This document shows positions 1-6,572 of a stretch of 11,018 nucleotides of DNA, one piece after another. The stretch is taken from the NCBI GenBank assembly GCA_024401945.1, contig JAKSKC010000041.1:1-11018 (forward strand), given 5' to 3'. Numbering within the stretch: the stretch's first letter is position 1; the number at the start of each line of letters is the position of its first letter. This DNA comes from Bacteroidales bacterium. Lineage in GTDB: Bacteria > Bacteroidota > Bacteroidia > Bacteroidales > UBA932. The notes beneath the pieces were generated by a model that was given only the letters and a program-made list of their open reading frames with translations, was not told where the DNA came from and did not search any database. The position numbers were made by a program, and so were the translations under genes.

Positions 1-1007
1 CCGAATCCGTCCATCTCGGTAAGGAGCTGGTTGAGAGTGTTCTCCCTCTCGTCATTTCCGGAGAATCCCGCATTCTTGCCTCTTGCGCGCCCCACTGCGT
101 CGATCTCGTCTATGAAGACGATGCAAGGAGCTTTCTCCTTGGCCTGTGCGAACAGGTCCCTTACGCGGCTGGCGCCGTCTCCAACGAACATCTCGACGAA
201 GTCGGAACCGCTTATGGAGAAGAACGGTACGTTGGCCTCCCCTGCCACTGCCTTGGCAAGCAGGGTCTTTCCGGTTCCCGGAGGCCCTACGAGCAGCGCT
301 CCCTTCGGTATCTTTCCTCCGAGTGAGGTGTATTTCTTGGGATTCTTCAGGAAATCAACTATCTCCATCACCTCCTCCTTGGCTCCGTAGAGGCCTGCAA
401 CGTCCTTGAAGGTGACATTGACCATATTCTTGTCCGCGAGTTTCCCCGTGGACTTGCCGACGTTGAACGGGTTCATGCCGCCGCCCTGGCCCTGGCCCAT
501 TCCCTTGCCCATTCCCCGGAACATAAGACTCCAGAATACTATGAAGATGAGCAGGGGGATTATCCATTCGAGGACGTTGCCCCATATCTTCGGGTCATTT
601 TCCATAACGACCTTCACAGGGGTGTTGCCCTCTTCCTCCAGGATTGCGTTCATCGCCGCGAACTCGGTTTCCGGTTCGAAGCTTGTGGATGTCAGGAAGA
701 AGAAATGTGGCGATTTCTTCGGGAGCTCCCCTCCCGGGAAAAGACCGGCATAGGCGGAAAGCCTGTCAGCCTTTATGCTGACGTTTCCCCTGAAATCGTT
801 CCTGATGAAACGTATTTCCTTGACGTCACCCTTGCGCATCATCTCCTGAACCTGAGGCCATTCGATCTTCTGCGAAGGGGTGCTCTGGTTGCTGAAGAGC
901 AGCCAGCCTATGCCAATGACCAATATAAGGTAGAACCAGCTCAGATTCAGACGGATAATCCTGGTCTTCGGGTTCTGTTTCTTCTTGTTATTGCTTTTTT
1001 TTGCCAT
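1..1007 (-). CDS. ftsH: ATP-dependent zinc metalloprotease FtsH (3' end outside window)
   Basis: Membrane-anchored AAA+ protease that extracts and degrades membrane and short-lived cytosolic proteins as a hexamer. The start is ATG at 1007; 335 complete codons are visible out of an expected 650-700. Visible order: a Lys-rich N-terminus, transmembrane segment about residues 22-38, a periplasmic domain about 40-144, transmembrane segment about 146-163, a Gly/Met-rich linker, then the AAA+ domain with Walker A GPPGTGKT (241-248) and Walker B IDEID (299-303). The HEXXH protease domain lies beyond the left edge. One residue is odd: the pore loop, normally FVGVGASR, reads FVGDGASR with Asp at 277. 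The first 20 nt overlap the end of rsfS, so the two are probably co-transcribed and translationally coupled. Identification is secure; whether the missing part is intact cannot be seen. Confidence 0.97.
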   Translation of the reverse strand, partial: MAKKSNNKKKQNPKTRIIRLNLSWFYLILVIGIGWLLFSNQSTPSQKIEWPQVQEMMRKGDVKEIRFIRNDFRGNVSIKADRLSAYAGLFPGGELPKKSPHFFFLTSTSFEPETEFAAMNAILEEEGNTPVKVVMENDPKIWGNVLEWIIPLLIFIVFWSLMFRGMGKGMGQGQGGGMNPFNVGKSTGKLADKNMVNVTFKDVAGLYGAKEEVMEIVDFLKNPKKYTSLGGKIPKGALLVGPPGTGKTLLAKAVAGEANVPFFSISGSDFVEMFVGDGASRVRDLFAQAKEKAPCIVFIDEIDAVGRARGKNAGFSGNDERENTLNQLLTEMDGF

Positions 1008-1380
1008 CGGCTTTCTTTTTTTCTGACAAACTTCTTTCCCTGTATGACTTCCTAGGAGCGTCGGCCCAGAGGTCCTCTAGACGGTAGAACTCCCTGTAAG
1101 GGGTCTGGAAGATGTGGACAAGAATGTTTCCGAAATCAATGATTATCCAGAAATTATTCTCCATTCCCTGCATCCTCAGGGGCTTGATCCCGAGCTGTTC
1201 GCGCGCTTCCTTGAGCACGTTGTCGGCGATTGCCGCCACGTTGGTCGTGGAGTCGGCGTTGCATATCATGAAGAAATCGCAAATCCTTCCGTCAATCTCG
1301 CGAAGGTCGAGGGAAACCACTTCCCTGCCCTTCTTGTCCTGGATGGCATCCGCCAGAACGCGGAGGTCGTGTGTGATCAT
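988..1380 (-). CDS. rsfS: Ribosomal silencing factor RsfS (Iojap family)
   Basis: The 130-residue protein matches the RsfS/Iojap/DUF143 family, which binds ribosomal protein uL14 on the 50S subunit and blocks subunit joining when nutrients are scarce. Family features visible are the N-terminal helix with ADAIQDKKG, the DFFMICNA strand, the NVAAIADNV helix, and the C-terminal block [14 protein letters not shown] followed by [10 protein letters not shown]. The usual D-Y-G-D core is D-F-G-N here. A Lys/Arg-rich tail (about residues 108-130) extends past the conserved domain. The start is ATG at 1380, preceded by an A/T-rich leader with no Shine-Dalgarno and by a TAnnTTTG element 32 nt upstream. 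The stop lies inside the ftsH start region, a 20-nt overlap, and the rsfS-ftsH pairing is familiar in Bacteroidales. Confidence 0.94.
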   Translation of the reverse strand: MITHDLRVLADAIQDKKGREVVSLDLREIDGRICDFFMICNADSTTNVAAIADNVLKEAREQLGIKPLRMQGMENNFWIIIDFGNILVHIFQTPYREFYRLEDLWADAPRKSYRERSLSEKKKADGKKKQ

Positions 1381-1411
1381 GTGTTGAAGATTTTTCTTGT
1401 TTTTATTCTTG

Positions 1412-1419
1412 CAAATATA
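1412..1419 (-). promoter_or_regulatory. Bacteroidota -7 promoter element for rsfS-ftsH
   Basis: On the minus strand the octamer TATATTTG is an exact match to the Bacteroidota primary sigma factor -7 consensus TAnnTTTG. It lies 32 nt upstream of the rsfS ATG in an A/T-rich stretch. I see no clear -33 TTG at the usual 19-21 nt spacing. It sits downstream of the hairpin that follows rpe, so rsfS-ftsH would be a separate transcription unit. Confidence 0.55.
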
Positions 1420-1477
1420 CTACAAAAAATTGACCTGCATCAGGGTCGCGCGATATAATATTGTATGGAAGAGAATA

Positions 1478-1506
1478 CAAGCCCGGAGATATTCTCAACG
1501 GGCTTG
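1478..1506 (-). terminator. Hairpin after rpe, probable intrinsic terminator
   Basis: A perfect 8-bp outer stem pairs CAAGCCCG (1478-1485) with CGGGCTTG (1499-1506). A 4-bp inner stem pairs GAGA (1486-1489) with TCTC (1493-1496), with a TAT loop and a two-base AA bulge. Read on the minus strand it begins 5 nt after the rpe stop and is followed by a pyrimidine-rich, not purely T, tract (TATTCTCTTCC). Placement and stem strength fit a terminator for dnaA-pepD-rpe. The imperfect T tract leaves room for a role in 3' end stability instead. Confidence 0.6.
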
Positions 1507-1511
1507 CAGAA

Positions 1512-2153
1512 TCATTTCTTAAGTTCATTCACAGTCGCCCCGGGGTCCGCCGACCTGAACACCGCACTGCCTGCGACGATGATGTCGGCACCGGCTTCCT
1601 TCAGCGCCGGGACGAGTTCCGGCGTCACTCCCCCGTCAACTTCTACCGGTGTGTCGTATCCTGCGTCCCTGACAGCCTTCTTCAGTGCTGAAACCCTGTC
1701 CAGTGATTCATATATGAACTTCTGTCCCCCGAAACCGGCGAATACGCTCATTATTACAAAATAGTCCGCATCCCCGATGTATTTGAACAGCCTGTTCACC
1801 GGTATGTCCGGATTGATGACAAGACCGGCCTTCATGCCGAGTTCCCTTATTTCTGCAAGAGATTTCCTTGTCCTGCGCCCCGATGCTTCCAGGTGGAAGC
1901 TCAGCATGGACACTCCGCAGTCCGCAAATCTCTTGAACCAGAGATGCGGGTTCACCACCATCAGGTGTGCATCGACAGGAATTTCAGCAATCTTGCCAAC
2001 TGCCTCTGCTACAGGGAATCCAACAGAAATGTTAGGGACAAATGAGCCGTCCATTACATCGAGATGGATGTAGTCTGCACAGGAATTCAGCATCCGGATG
2101 TCCTTCTCCAGATGGAGGTAGTCGGCTGACAGTATTGAAGGTGCTACTTTCAT
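1512..2153 (-). CDS. rpe: Ribulose-phosphate 3-epimerase
   Basis: Cytosolic metal-dependent TIM-barrel enzyme interconverting ribulose 5-phosphate and xylulose 5-phosphate in the pentose phosphate pathway. The 213-residue length is normal. Visible motifs are APSILSAD (4-11), HLDVMDGSFVPN (30-41), DAHLMV (61-66), FHLEA (86-90), the loop 135-144, VDGG (172-175) and the phosphate-binding AGSAVF (194-199). By family knowledge His30, Asp32, His63 and Asp173 hold the metal, and Asp32 and Asp173 are the acid/base pair; all are present. The loop usually reading MSVNPGFGGQ here reads MSVFAGFGGQ. The ATG overlaps the pepD stop as ATGA, so translation is probably coupled, and a terminator-like hairpin follows the stop. 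Identification is secure. Confidence 0.97.
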   Translation of the reverse strand: MKVAPSILSADYLHLEKDIRMLNSCADYIHLDVMDGSFVPNISVGFPVAEAVGKIAEIPVDAHLMVVNPHLWFKRFADCGVSMLSFHLEASGRRTRKSLAEIRELGMKAGLVINPDIPVNRLFKYIGDADYFVIMSVFAGFGGQKFIYESLDRVSALKKAVRDAGYDTPVEVDGGVTPELVPALKEAGADIIVAGSAVFRSADPGATVNELKK

Positions 2154-3493
2154 TTGAAATTTACTACGACATCAGAAAGAAGTTTGACAAAACGGTCCAT
2201 CGAAGCGAGGTCGAGACGCTCGCCGGGAGCGTGGACTCCGCGGAGGGTCGGACCGAACGAGATCATATCGAGGTAGGCTTCCGTGCATATCCCGAGAATC
2301 CTGGAGTTCGTGTCCGGATTCCATCCCGGGTATTCGAGAAGGTGCTCCACCTCCGCGCCCGCAAGCTTGAATATGGCTGCGACTTTCGCGGCCATCGCAT
2401 GCAGCTCGTTACGTGCTGAACTTCTCTGGCTCGTAACTATGAGAAGGCTATTGGAAGATGTCATTTTGATGGATGCCAAATTGCTGGAAGTCTGCACTAA
2501 ACCAGGGATATCCTGACTCATTGCTTCAACTCCGTGAGGGCAAGCGAACAAGGCCGGGAGAAGCCTTCCTGCAGTGGTGTCATCGATGGCCGGAGCTGCG
2601 TTTCCGCCGTCTCTCACTGCGGTAAGGACGATGTCCGGGTCAGTGACGTGGAATTCGGACTTGAGATCCTTTCCGAACTGCTCGAACCTTCCTATAGTGG
2701 CAGCCGCATCAGGAACAGCGGCGAGTGCCACACCGCTCCTTGCGATGGCGTTCGGCAGACGGCCTGCTTCCATTGAACAGAGCTGAAGCCCTTCAGCGTA
2801 TTCCGAATACAGGAAACGGCTGAGCTGCTGCAGTGCATTCATACGTCCCTTGTTGATATCGTCTCCACTGTGTCCTCCGATACCGCCGCCTATCTCAAGC
2901 CTCAGGTATTCATATCCTTCCCTGACCGGCACGGTATCGAAATTGAACCTGATGTGCGTGTTCATTCCGCCTGCGCAGCCAATGAACAGCTGGCCCTCGT
3001 CCTCGGAGTCGAGGTTTATGAGAGTCTTGCCGCTGAAGAATCCTTCTTCAAGCGATTCGGCTCCGGCCATATCAGTCTCTTCGGATATGGTGAACAAGCA
3101 TTCTATCTTGCCTTTAGGTGTCTTATCCTCAAGCAGTGCTAAAGCTGCTGCGATGCCTATGCCATCGTCAGCGCCAAGAGTGGTTTCGACTGCCGTCATC
3201 CACCCGTCCCTTATCTCGTATCTTATAGGGTCCTTCAGGAAGTCGTGGTCCGAGGTTGAGAGCTTGTCGCATACCATATCCATATGGCCCTGAAGGACGA
3301 TGGTGGGAACGTTCTCCTTTCCCTTGTCCGCCTCTCTTGTGACAAGCACATTGCCGACCTTGTCCGCCTTGCTTTCATAACCGTGCTCCTTTGCCCAGGC
3401 GAGCAGCCAGGCGGTCATTTTCTCTTCGTGGCCGGATCCTCTCGGAACGGCCGTTATCTTCTTGAAGATATCAAGAACTGCTTCGGAATTCAT
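2150..3493 (-). CDS. pepD: Aminoacyl-histidine dipeptidase (M20 family), apparently lacking an internal C-terminal segment
   Basis: Dinuclear-zinc cytosolic dipeptidase of the PepD/Xaa-His type (M20C). The ATG at 3493 is chosen because the protein then begins right at the conserved N-terminal helix; a longer reading would run into dnaA. Visible motifs are SGHEEK (20-25), GHMDMV (69-74, zinc His70 and catalytic Asp72), GADDG (107-111, Asp109), SEET (137-140, catalytic Glu138 and zinc Glu139), LDSEDEG (161-167, Asp162), GGHSGDD (206-212) in the lid domain, YPGW (388-391) and ISFGPTLRGVHAPGE (411-425, zinc His421). All expected metal ligands remain. However, the protein is 447 residues against roughly 485 in the family, and the stretch carrying HAGLECG between 'SPIL..ETY' and 'DMISFGPT' is absent: the text runs from ILGICTEAY directly to LDMISFGPT. 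It lies 17 nt after dnaA and overlaps rpe by 4 nt. It may be an inactive or altered enzyme. Confidence 0.93.
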   Translation of the reverse strand: MNSEAVLDIFKKITAVPRGSGHEEKMTAWLLAWAKEHGYESKADKVGNVLVTREADKGKENVPTIVLQGHMDMVCDKLSTSDHDFLKDPIRYEIRDGWMTAVETTLGADDGIGIAAALALLEDKTPKGKIECLFTISEETDMAGAESLEEGFFSGKTLINLDSEDEGQLFIGCAGGMNTHIRFNFDTVPVREGYEYLRLEIGGGIGGHSGDDINKGRMNALQQLSRFLYSEYAEGLQLCSMEAGRLPNAIARSGVALAAVPDAAATIGRFEQFGKDLKSEFHVTDPDIVLTAVRDGGNAAPAIDDTTAGRLLPALFACPHGVEAMSQDIPGLVQTSSNLASIKMTSSNSLLIVTSQRSSARNELHAMAAKVAAIFKLAGAEVEHLLEYPGWNPDTNSRILGICTEAYLDMISFGPTLRGVHAPGERLDLASMDRFVKLLSDVVVNFK

Positions 3494-3510
3494 ATTCAGG
3501 AAAAATAAAG

Positions 3511-4938
3511 TTATGCTTCTCTTGGAACGAGCTGTGCCTCGATATCGGTGACGTATCTCTTGAACAGCTTGTCCGTTGCCATAAGGTCTGACACGGTTGC
3601 GCATGCGTGGAGAACCGTAGCGTGGTCCTTTCCGCCTATCTCCGCACCGATTGTGGCCAGCGAGTAGTTGGTCAGCAGGTTACGGCTGAGGTACATGGCT
3701 ATCTGGCGTGCCTGGACGATCTGGCGCTTCCTTGTCTTTGCGAGCATCTCGCTGCCTGATATGTTGAAGTACTCGCATACTACCCTGAGGACCCTGTCTA
3801 TCGTGAGTTCGTTGTGTGATTCGGTGACGAGGTTCTGGGTTATCCTCTGCGCAAGCTCGACGCTGAGATCCTCGTGCGCAAGGGTGGCGTTTGCCATAAG
3901 TGAGACCAGAGCCCCTTCGAGTTCCCTGAAATTGGTCTTGATCCTGGATGCGAGGAACTCAAGGACATCGTCCGTCACCTGCACGCCCTCGCGGAACGTG
4001 CGTGAACGCAGCATCGAGAGCCTTGTCTCATAGTCAGGCTGGGTAAGTTCGACGGAAAGTCCCCATTTGAACCTCGACAGGAGCCTCGCCTCGAAATTCT
4101 GAAGCTCGACCGGAGCCCTGTCTGAAGTGAATATGAGCTGCTTTCCATTCTGGTGAAGGGTGTTGAACACGTTGAAGAACGCATTCTGGGACCCCTGTCC
4201 GATCAGGTCCTGGATATCGTCCACGATGAGGACGTCTATCTTCATATAGTACGCAAGGAAGTCTGTGAGCTGGTTGCGTACGTTGACGGCGTTCATATAC
4301 TGGGTCTTGAACTCGTTCCCGGTGACGTACAGCACGATGAGTTCAGGATGCTTCTCCTTTATGCTGAGGCCTATCGCCTGCGCGAGGTGGGTCTTGCCCA
4401 GACCCGGCCCTCCGAATATGAAGAGAGGGTTGTATGGATTGCGTCCCGGTGAGAAGACTATGCTCTCCCCTGCTGACACACCAAGCCTGTTGCAGGAACC
4501 TACGACAAGATTGTTGAAACAATATGAAGGGTTGAGCCTCGGGTCGATCTGGATTTTGGTAAGACCGGGATATACAAGCGCACCCGGGTTTCCGGAAGGC
4601 TTGAAGGTCGGAAGGGATATGGTCCTGTTTTCAGGAGGAAGGCTTTCAGAGAGGGGCAGGGTCATCGAAGGCTGATTGGAGACTGTCGGGATGACATAGA
4701 CCAGTCTGGCCCCCACACCGATAACCCTCCTGAGGGTAACTTTTATGACATCAAGGAATGCAGACTCGAGATATTCCCTGTAGAAATCGGAAGGGACCTC
4801 GATGGTAAGCGTCGAATCAACCAGGGAAAGAGGCTTGATATGCTTCTTGAACCAGGTCTCGTACTGCTGGGGCTCAACGATGTTCTCGATGATCCGAAGA
4901 CAGTCATTCCAAACGCTTATGTGCTTCTCTGAATTCAC
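3511..4938 (-). CDS. dnaA: Chromosomal replication initiator protein DnaA
   Basis: AAA+ ATPase that binds DnaA boxes at oriC, melts the origin and loads the helicase. At 475 residues the domain order is complete: domain I about 1-85 (WNDCL, YETWF), a Ser/Pro-rich domain II linker about 86-125, AAA+ domain III about 126-365, and the helix-turn-helix domain IV about 375-470. Motifs: Walker A GGPGLGKTH (176-184), Walker B VLIVDDIQ (236-243), sensor 1 FTSD (270-273), box VII LLSRFKWGL (Arg289), sensor 2 RELEG (338-342), and the DNA-binding signature GGKDHATV (435-442). The start is GTG at 4938, which places the N-terminal helix at the usual distance; no better ATG lies upstream. There is no dnaN next to it; instead pepD follows after 17 nt. 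I found no exact TAnnTTTG upstream, so its promoter is unresolved. Confidence 0.98.
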   Translation of the reverse strand: MNSEKHISVWNDCLRIIENIVEPQQYETWFKKHIKPLSLVDSTLTIEVPSDFYREYLESAFLDVIKVTLRRVIGVGARLVYVIPTVSNQPSMTLPLSESLPPENRTISLPTFKPSGNPGALVYPGLTKIQIDPRLNPSYCFNNLVVGSCNRLGVSAGESIVFSPGRNPYNPLFIFGGPGLGKTHLAQAIGLSIKEKHPELIVLYVTGNEFKTQYMNAVNVRNQLTDFLAYYMKIDVLIVDDIQDLIGQGSQNAFFNVFNTLHQNGKQLIFTSDRAPVELQNFEARLLSRFKWGLSVELTQPDYETRLSMLRSRTFREGVQVTDDVLEFLASRIKTNFRELEGALVSLMANATLAHEDLSVELAQRITQNLVTESHNELTIDRVLRVVCEYFNISGSEMLAKTRKRQIVQARQIAMYLSRNLLTNYSLATIGAEIGGKDHATVLHACATVSDLMATDKLFKRYVTDIEAQLVPREA

Positions 4939-5175
4939 AGTGCAAAAGTGGTTAAAAAAAAGTGATAAAAAAATTTATTAACTATTGTTTTTGTTTTTTA
5001 TTTGCCATAAATTATAGAAAGGCAACCTAAAAAATGCCCTTTATAATTAACTGTTTATTAAGATGTTAGCGAAATAATGCTTCTTTAAATCGCTTGATTT
5101 TAAGTACTTTATAAATTTGAATTATTTAAAATAAGCACTTTTGGAAAAATCTAAAACAGGCGCAATTCTGTGGTA
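4939..5175. other. A/T-rich intergenic region between the amidase and dnaA, possible origin-type DNA
   Basis: By hand count this 237-bp gap has 57 G/C bases (24%), against about half in the flanking genes. It holds no convincing open reading frame. It must carry the 3' end of the amidase transcript and the dnaA promoter. It has long A and T runs, which would unwind easily. The best DnaA-box match I see is AGTGGTTAA at 4947-4955, 7 of 9 against TGTGGATAA, and it is alone. A plus-strand TAAATTTG at 5112-5119 matches the -7 element but has no gene to serve. It could be an origin unwinding region or simply a promoter-bearing spacer. Confidence 0.4.
5018..5042. terminator. Weak hairpin in the amidase-dnaA gap
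   Basis: AAAGGCA (5018-5024) pairs with TGCC-TTT (5035-5042) around a 10-base loop, with one bulged C at 5039. It is roughly symmetrical and A/T-flanked on both sides. On the minus strand it lies about 135 nt past the amidase stop and about 80 nt before the dnaA start, so it could end amidase transcription or form part of the dnaA leader. The short GC core makes this tentative. Confidence 0.25.
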
Positions 5176-6516
5176 TTAAAATATCAATTCGCCGTTTTTG
5201 ATTTTTACCATATATGAGTCCGGATACTTTTTTTTGATCTCCTTGTTATATGTCTCCGCTTTCTTTTTGTCTGCGGAAATTCCTATCACATATTTCTTGA
5301 GTTTCTTGCCGAAGACCTGGGGTGTATAGCCGAGGAACTGCCTGTCCCCTTTCGGTATGTCCTGGTAGACAGCGAATATCTGTGTTCCATACAGGACAGT
5401 CTCGGTTTTTGCAGGTTGCGTCTGCTGTGTTTTCACCTCCGGTTCCTTTGCCTCGGGAACAACGGGCGCCGCCGGGATCACCGCCGTTTTCATATTGCCG
5501 CCTGAAGTCTCCACTTTCTCCGGCGTCACTTCTTTTTCAACAGTCACCTTTTTATCAGCCTTCGTTTCTTTTCCGGCTGCCGCTGCTTTGTCAACTTTCA
5601 CCTCATTCCCGGCCGTCACTTCTTTTCCGGCTGCCGCTGCTTTGTCAACCTTCACTTCCTTCCCGGCCGTCACTTCTTTCCCGGCTGCCGCTGCTTTGTC
5701 AACCTTCACTTCCTTCTCGACTTTCACCGAACTGTCATAGACGTCCTTGTAATCCTTGAAAGCCTGCAGCAGCCTTCCTGCGATCTCCTCCCTGTTGGTC
5801 TCGCTCCGCAGGGTGTCGAGATCCTCCTTGTTCGAGATGAAGCCGAGCTCCACCAGAACCGCCGGCATCGAGGTTTTCCACAGGACGTAGAACGGATCCT
5901 GGGACATTCCCCTGTCGCTCTGGATCGGACCTCCGCGGAGGTTGTCCTTCACCATCTGGGCGAACAGCAGGCTCTGCTCCAGATTCGCGCTCTGGATGAG
6001 CTGCATGAATATGTAGGAACTCGGGTCGTCGGGATTGAATCCCTGATATTTCGTGGAGTAGTCATCCTCGAGGAAGATAACCGAGTTCTCTCTCTTGACG
6101 ACGTCCATATTGTATGCGAAGAGGTCTCTGTCCTTGATGCTGGACTGTCCGAGCAGATGCACTGAATATCCGTTCGCCTTCCTGTTCTCGGATGCGTTGA
6201 TGTGTATCGAGATGAAGAAGTTGGCGTTGTTTTTGTTCGCGATCTCGGCGCGCTCGTTGAGAGATATGAATTCGTCGGTGCTGCGGGTCATTATCACCTT
6301 CACTTCCGGGTAGGATTCGCGGATCTTGCCGGCAAGCCTCGTGGAGATGTCGAGGGTGAATGCCTTTTCCTGGAATGCACCGTTCGCGCTCACCGCTCCG
6401 GGGTCGTGGCCGCCGTGTCCGGGATCGATAACAACAGTAGTGAGCCCGAGATTGTCTCCCGCATATGCGCACGCAAATGAAAAAACAGCTATTAGTACGC
6501 TCAGACCAAGTCTCAT
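5176..6516 (-). CDS. N-acetylmuramoyl-L-alanine amidase with SPOR-like C-terminal domain
   Basis: Exported Amidase_3 (AmiC-like) zinc hydrolase that cuts the bond between N-acetylmuramic acid and L-alanine in peptidoglycan, typically for daughter-cell separation or wall turnover. The ATG at 6516 gives 446 residues and a good signal peptide (1-20, ending AYAG). A TTG at 6549 is in frame but falls inside the promoter element, so it is rejected. The catalytic domain spans about 26-260: DPGHGG (31-36, His34), Glu50, SIHIN (103-107, His105) and LVELGF (221-226, Glu223), the complete metal and catalytic set. A Lys/Ala/Glu linker (about 264-370) contains three 18-residue repeats. The last 70 residues (YGTQIFAVYQD, KKLKKYVIGI, IKKKYPDSYMV) look like a SPOR-type peptidoglycan-binding domain, which would target the enzyme to denuded septal glycan. 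It is divergent from lptD. Confidence 0.93.
   Translation of the reverse strand: MRLGLSVLIAVFSFACAYAGDNLGLTTVVIDPGHGGHDPGAVSANGAFQEKAFTLDISTRLAGKIRESYPEVKVIMTRSTDEFISLNERAEIANKNNANFFISIHINASENRKANGYSVHLLGQSSIKDRDLFAYNMDVVKRENSVIFLEDDYSTKYQGFNPDDPSSYIFMQLIQSANLEQSLLFAQMVKDNLRGGPIQSDRGMSQDPFYVLWKTSMPAVLVELGFISNKEDLDTLRSETNREEIAGRLLQAFKDYKDVYDSSVKVEKEVKVDKAAAAGKEVTAGKEVKVDKAAAAGKEVTAGNEVKVDKAAAAGKETKADKKVTVEKEVTPEKVETSGGNMKTAVIPAAPVVPEAKEPEVKTQQTQPAKTETVLYGTQIFAVYQDIPKGDRQFLGYTPQVFGKKLKKYVIGISADKKKAETYNKEIKKKYPDSYMVKIKNGELIF
5554..5715 (-). repeat. Three tandem 54-bp repeats in the amidase linker
   Basis: Three in-frame 54-bp units (5662-5715, 5608-5661, 5554-5607) encode residues 268-285, 286-303 and 304-321. 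The first two are identical as protein (KEVKVDKAAAAGKEVTAG); the third is NEVKVDKAAAAGKETKAD. DNA identity is highest between the first two and falls in the third, as expected of recent duplication by slippage. The 18-residue unit is charged and Ala-rich, so the linker is either a flexible spacer or a single helix. Confidence 0.92.
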
Positions 6517-6531
6517 TTGTGAAAAAATACT

Positions 6532-6539
6532 TACATTTG
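6532..6539 (+). promoter_or_regulatory. Bacteroidota -7 promoter element for lptD
   Basis: TACATTTG on the plus strand is an exact TAnnTTTG match, 33 nt before the TTG start chosen for lptD. A TTTG at 6516-6519 is only 12 nt upstream, too close for a standard -33 element. The box faces the amidase -7 element, which begins 7 bp further right on the other strand. Confidence 0.55.
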
Positions 6540-6546
6540 TACTTTG

Positions 6547-6554
6547 CAAATTTA
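6547..6554 (-). promoter_or_regulatory. Bacteroidota -7 promoter element for the amidase
   Basis: TAAATTTG on the minus strand is an exact TAnnTTTG match. It ends 30 nt before the amidase ATG at 6516, which implies a short leader and supports that start over the in-frame TTG at 6549, which lies within this element. I see no clear -33 TTG. Confidence 0.6.
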
Positions 6555-6572
6555 GGAAATAAATTGCATTTA

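Noticed and set aside
3494..3604. N-terminal extension of pepD by 37 residues into dnaA
   Set aside because: The extension overlaps dnaA coding sequence, is Arg-rich and unlike the family; the ATG at 3493 starts at the conserved helix.
5112..5119. Plus-strand TAAATTTG promoter-like element in the amidase-dnaA gap
   Set aside because: No plus-strand gene follows, the nearest TTG is only 15 nt upstream, and such a match is easily produced by chance in 76% A+T DNA.
5554..5715. Possible CRISPR-like repeats
   Set aside because: The repeats are contiguous without spacers, coding, and in frame with an 18-residue protein unit.
6517..6549. TTG start at 6549 adding 11 residues to the amidase
   Set aside because: It falls inside the -7 promoter element and would place residues before a good signal peptide; ATG 6516 fits better.
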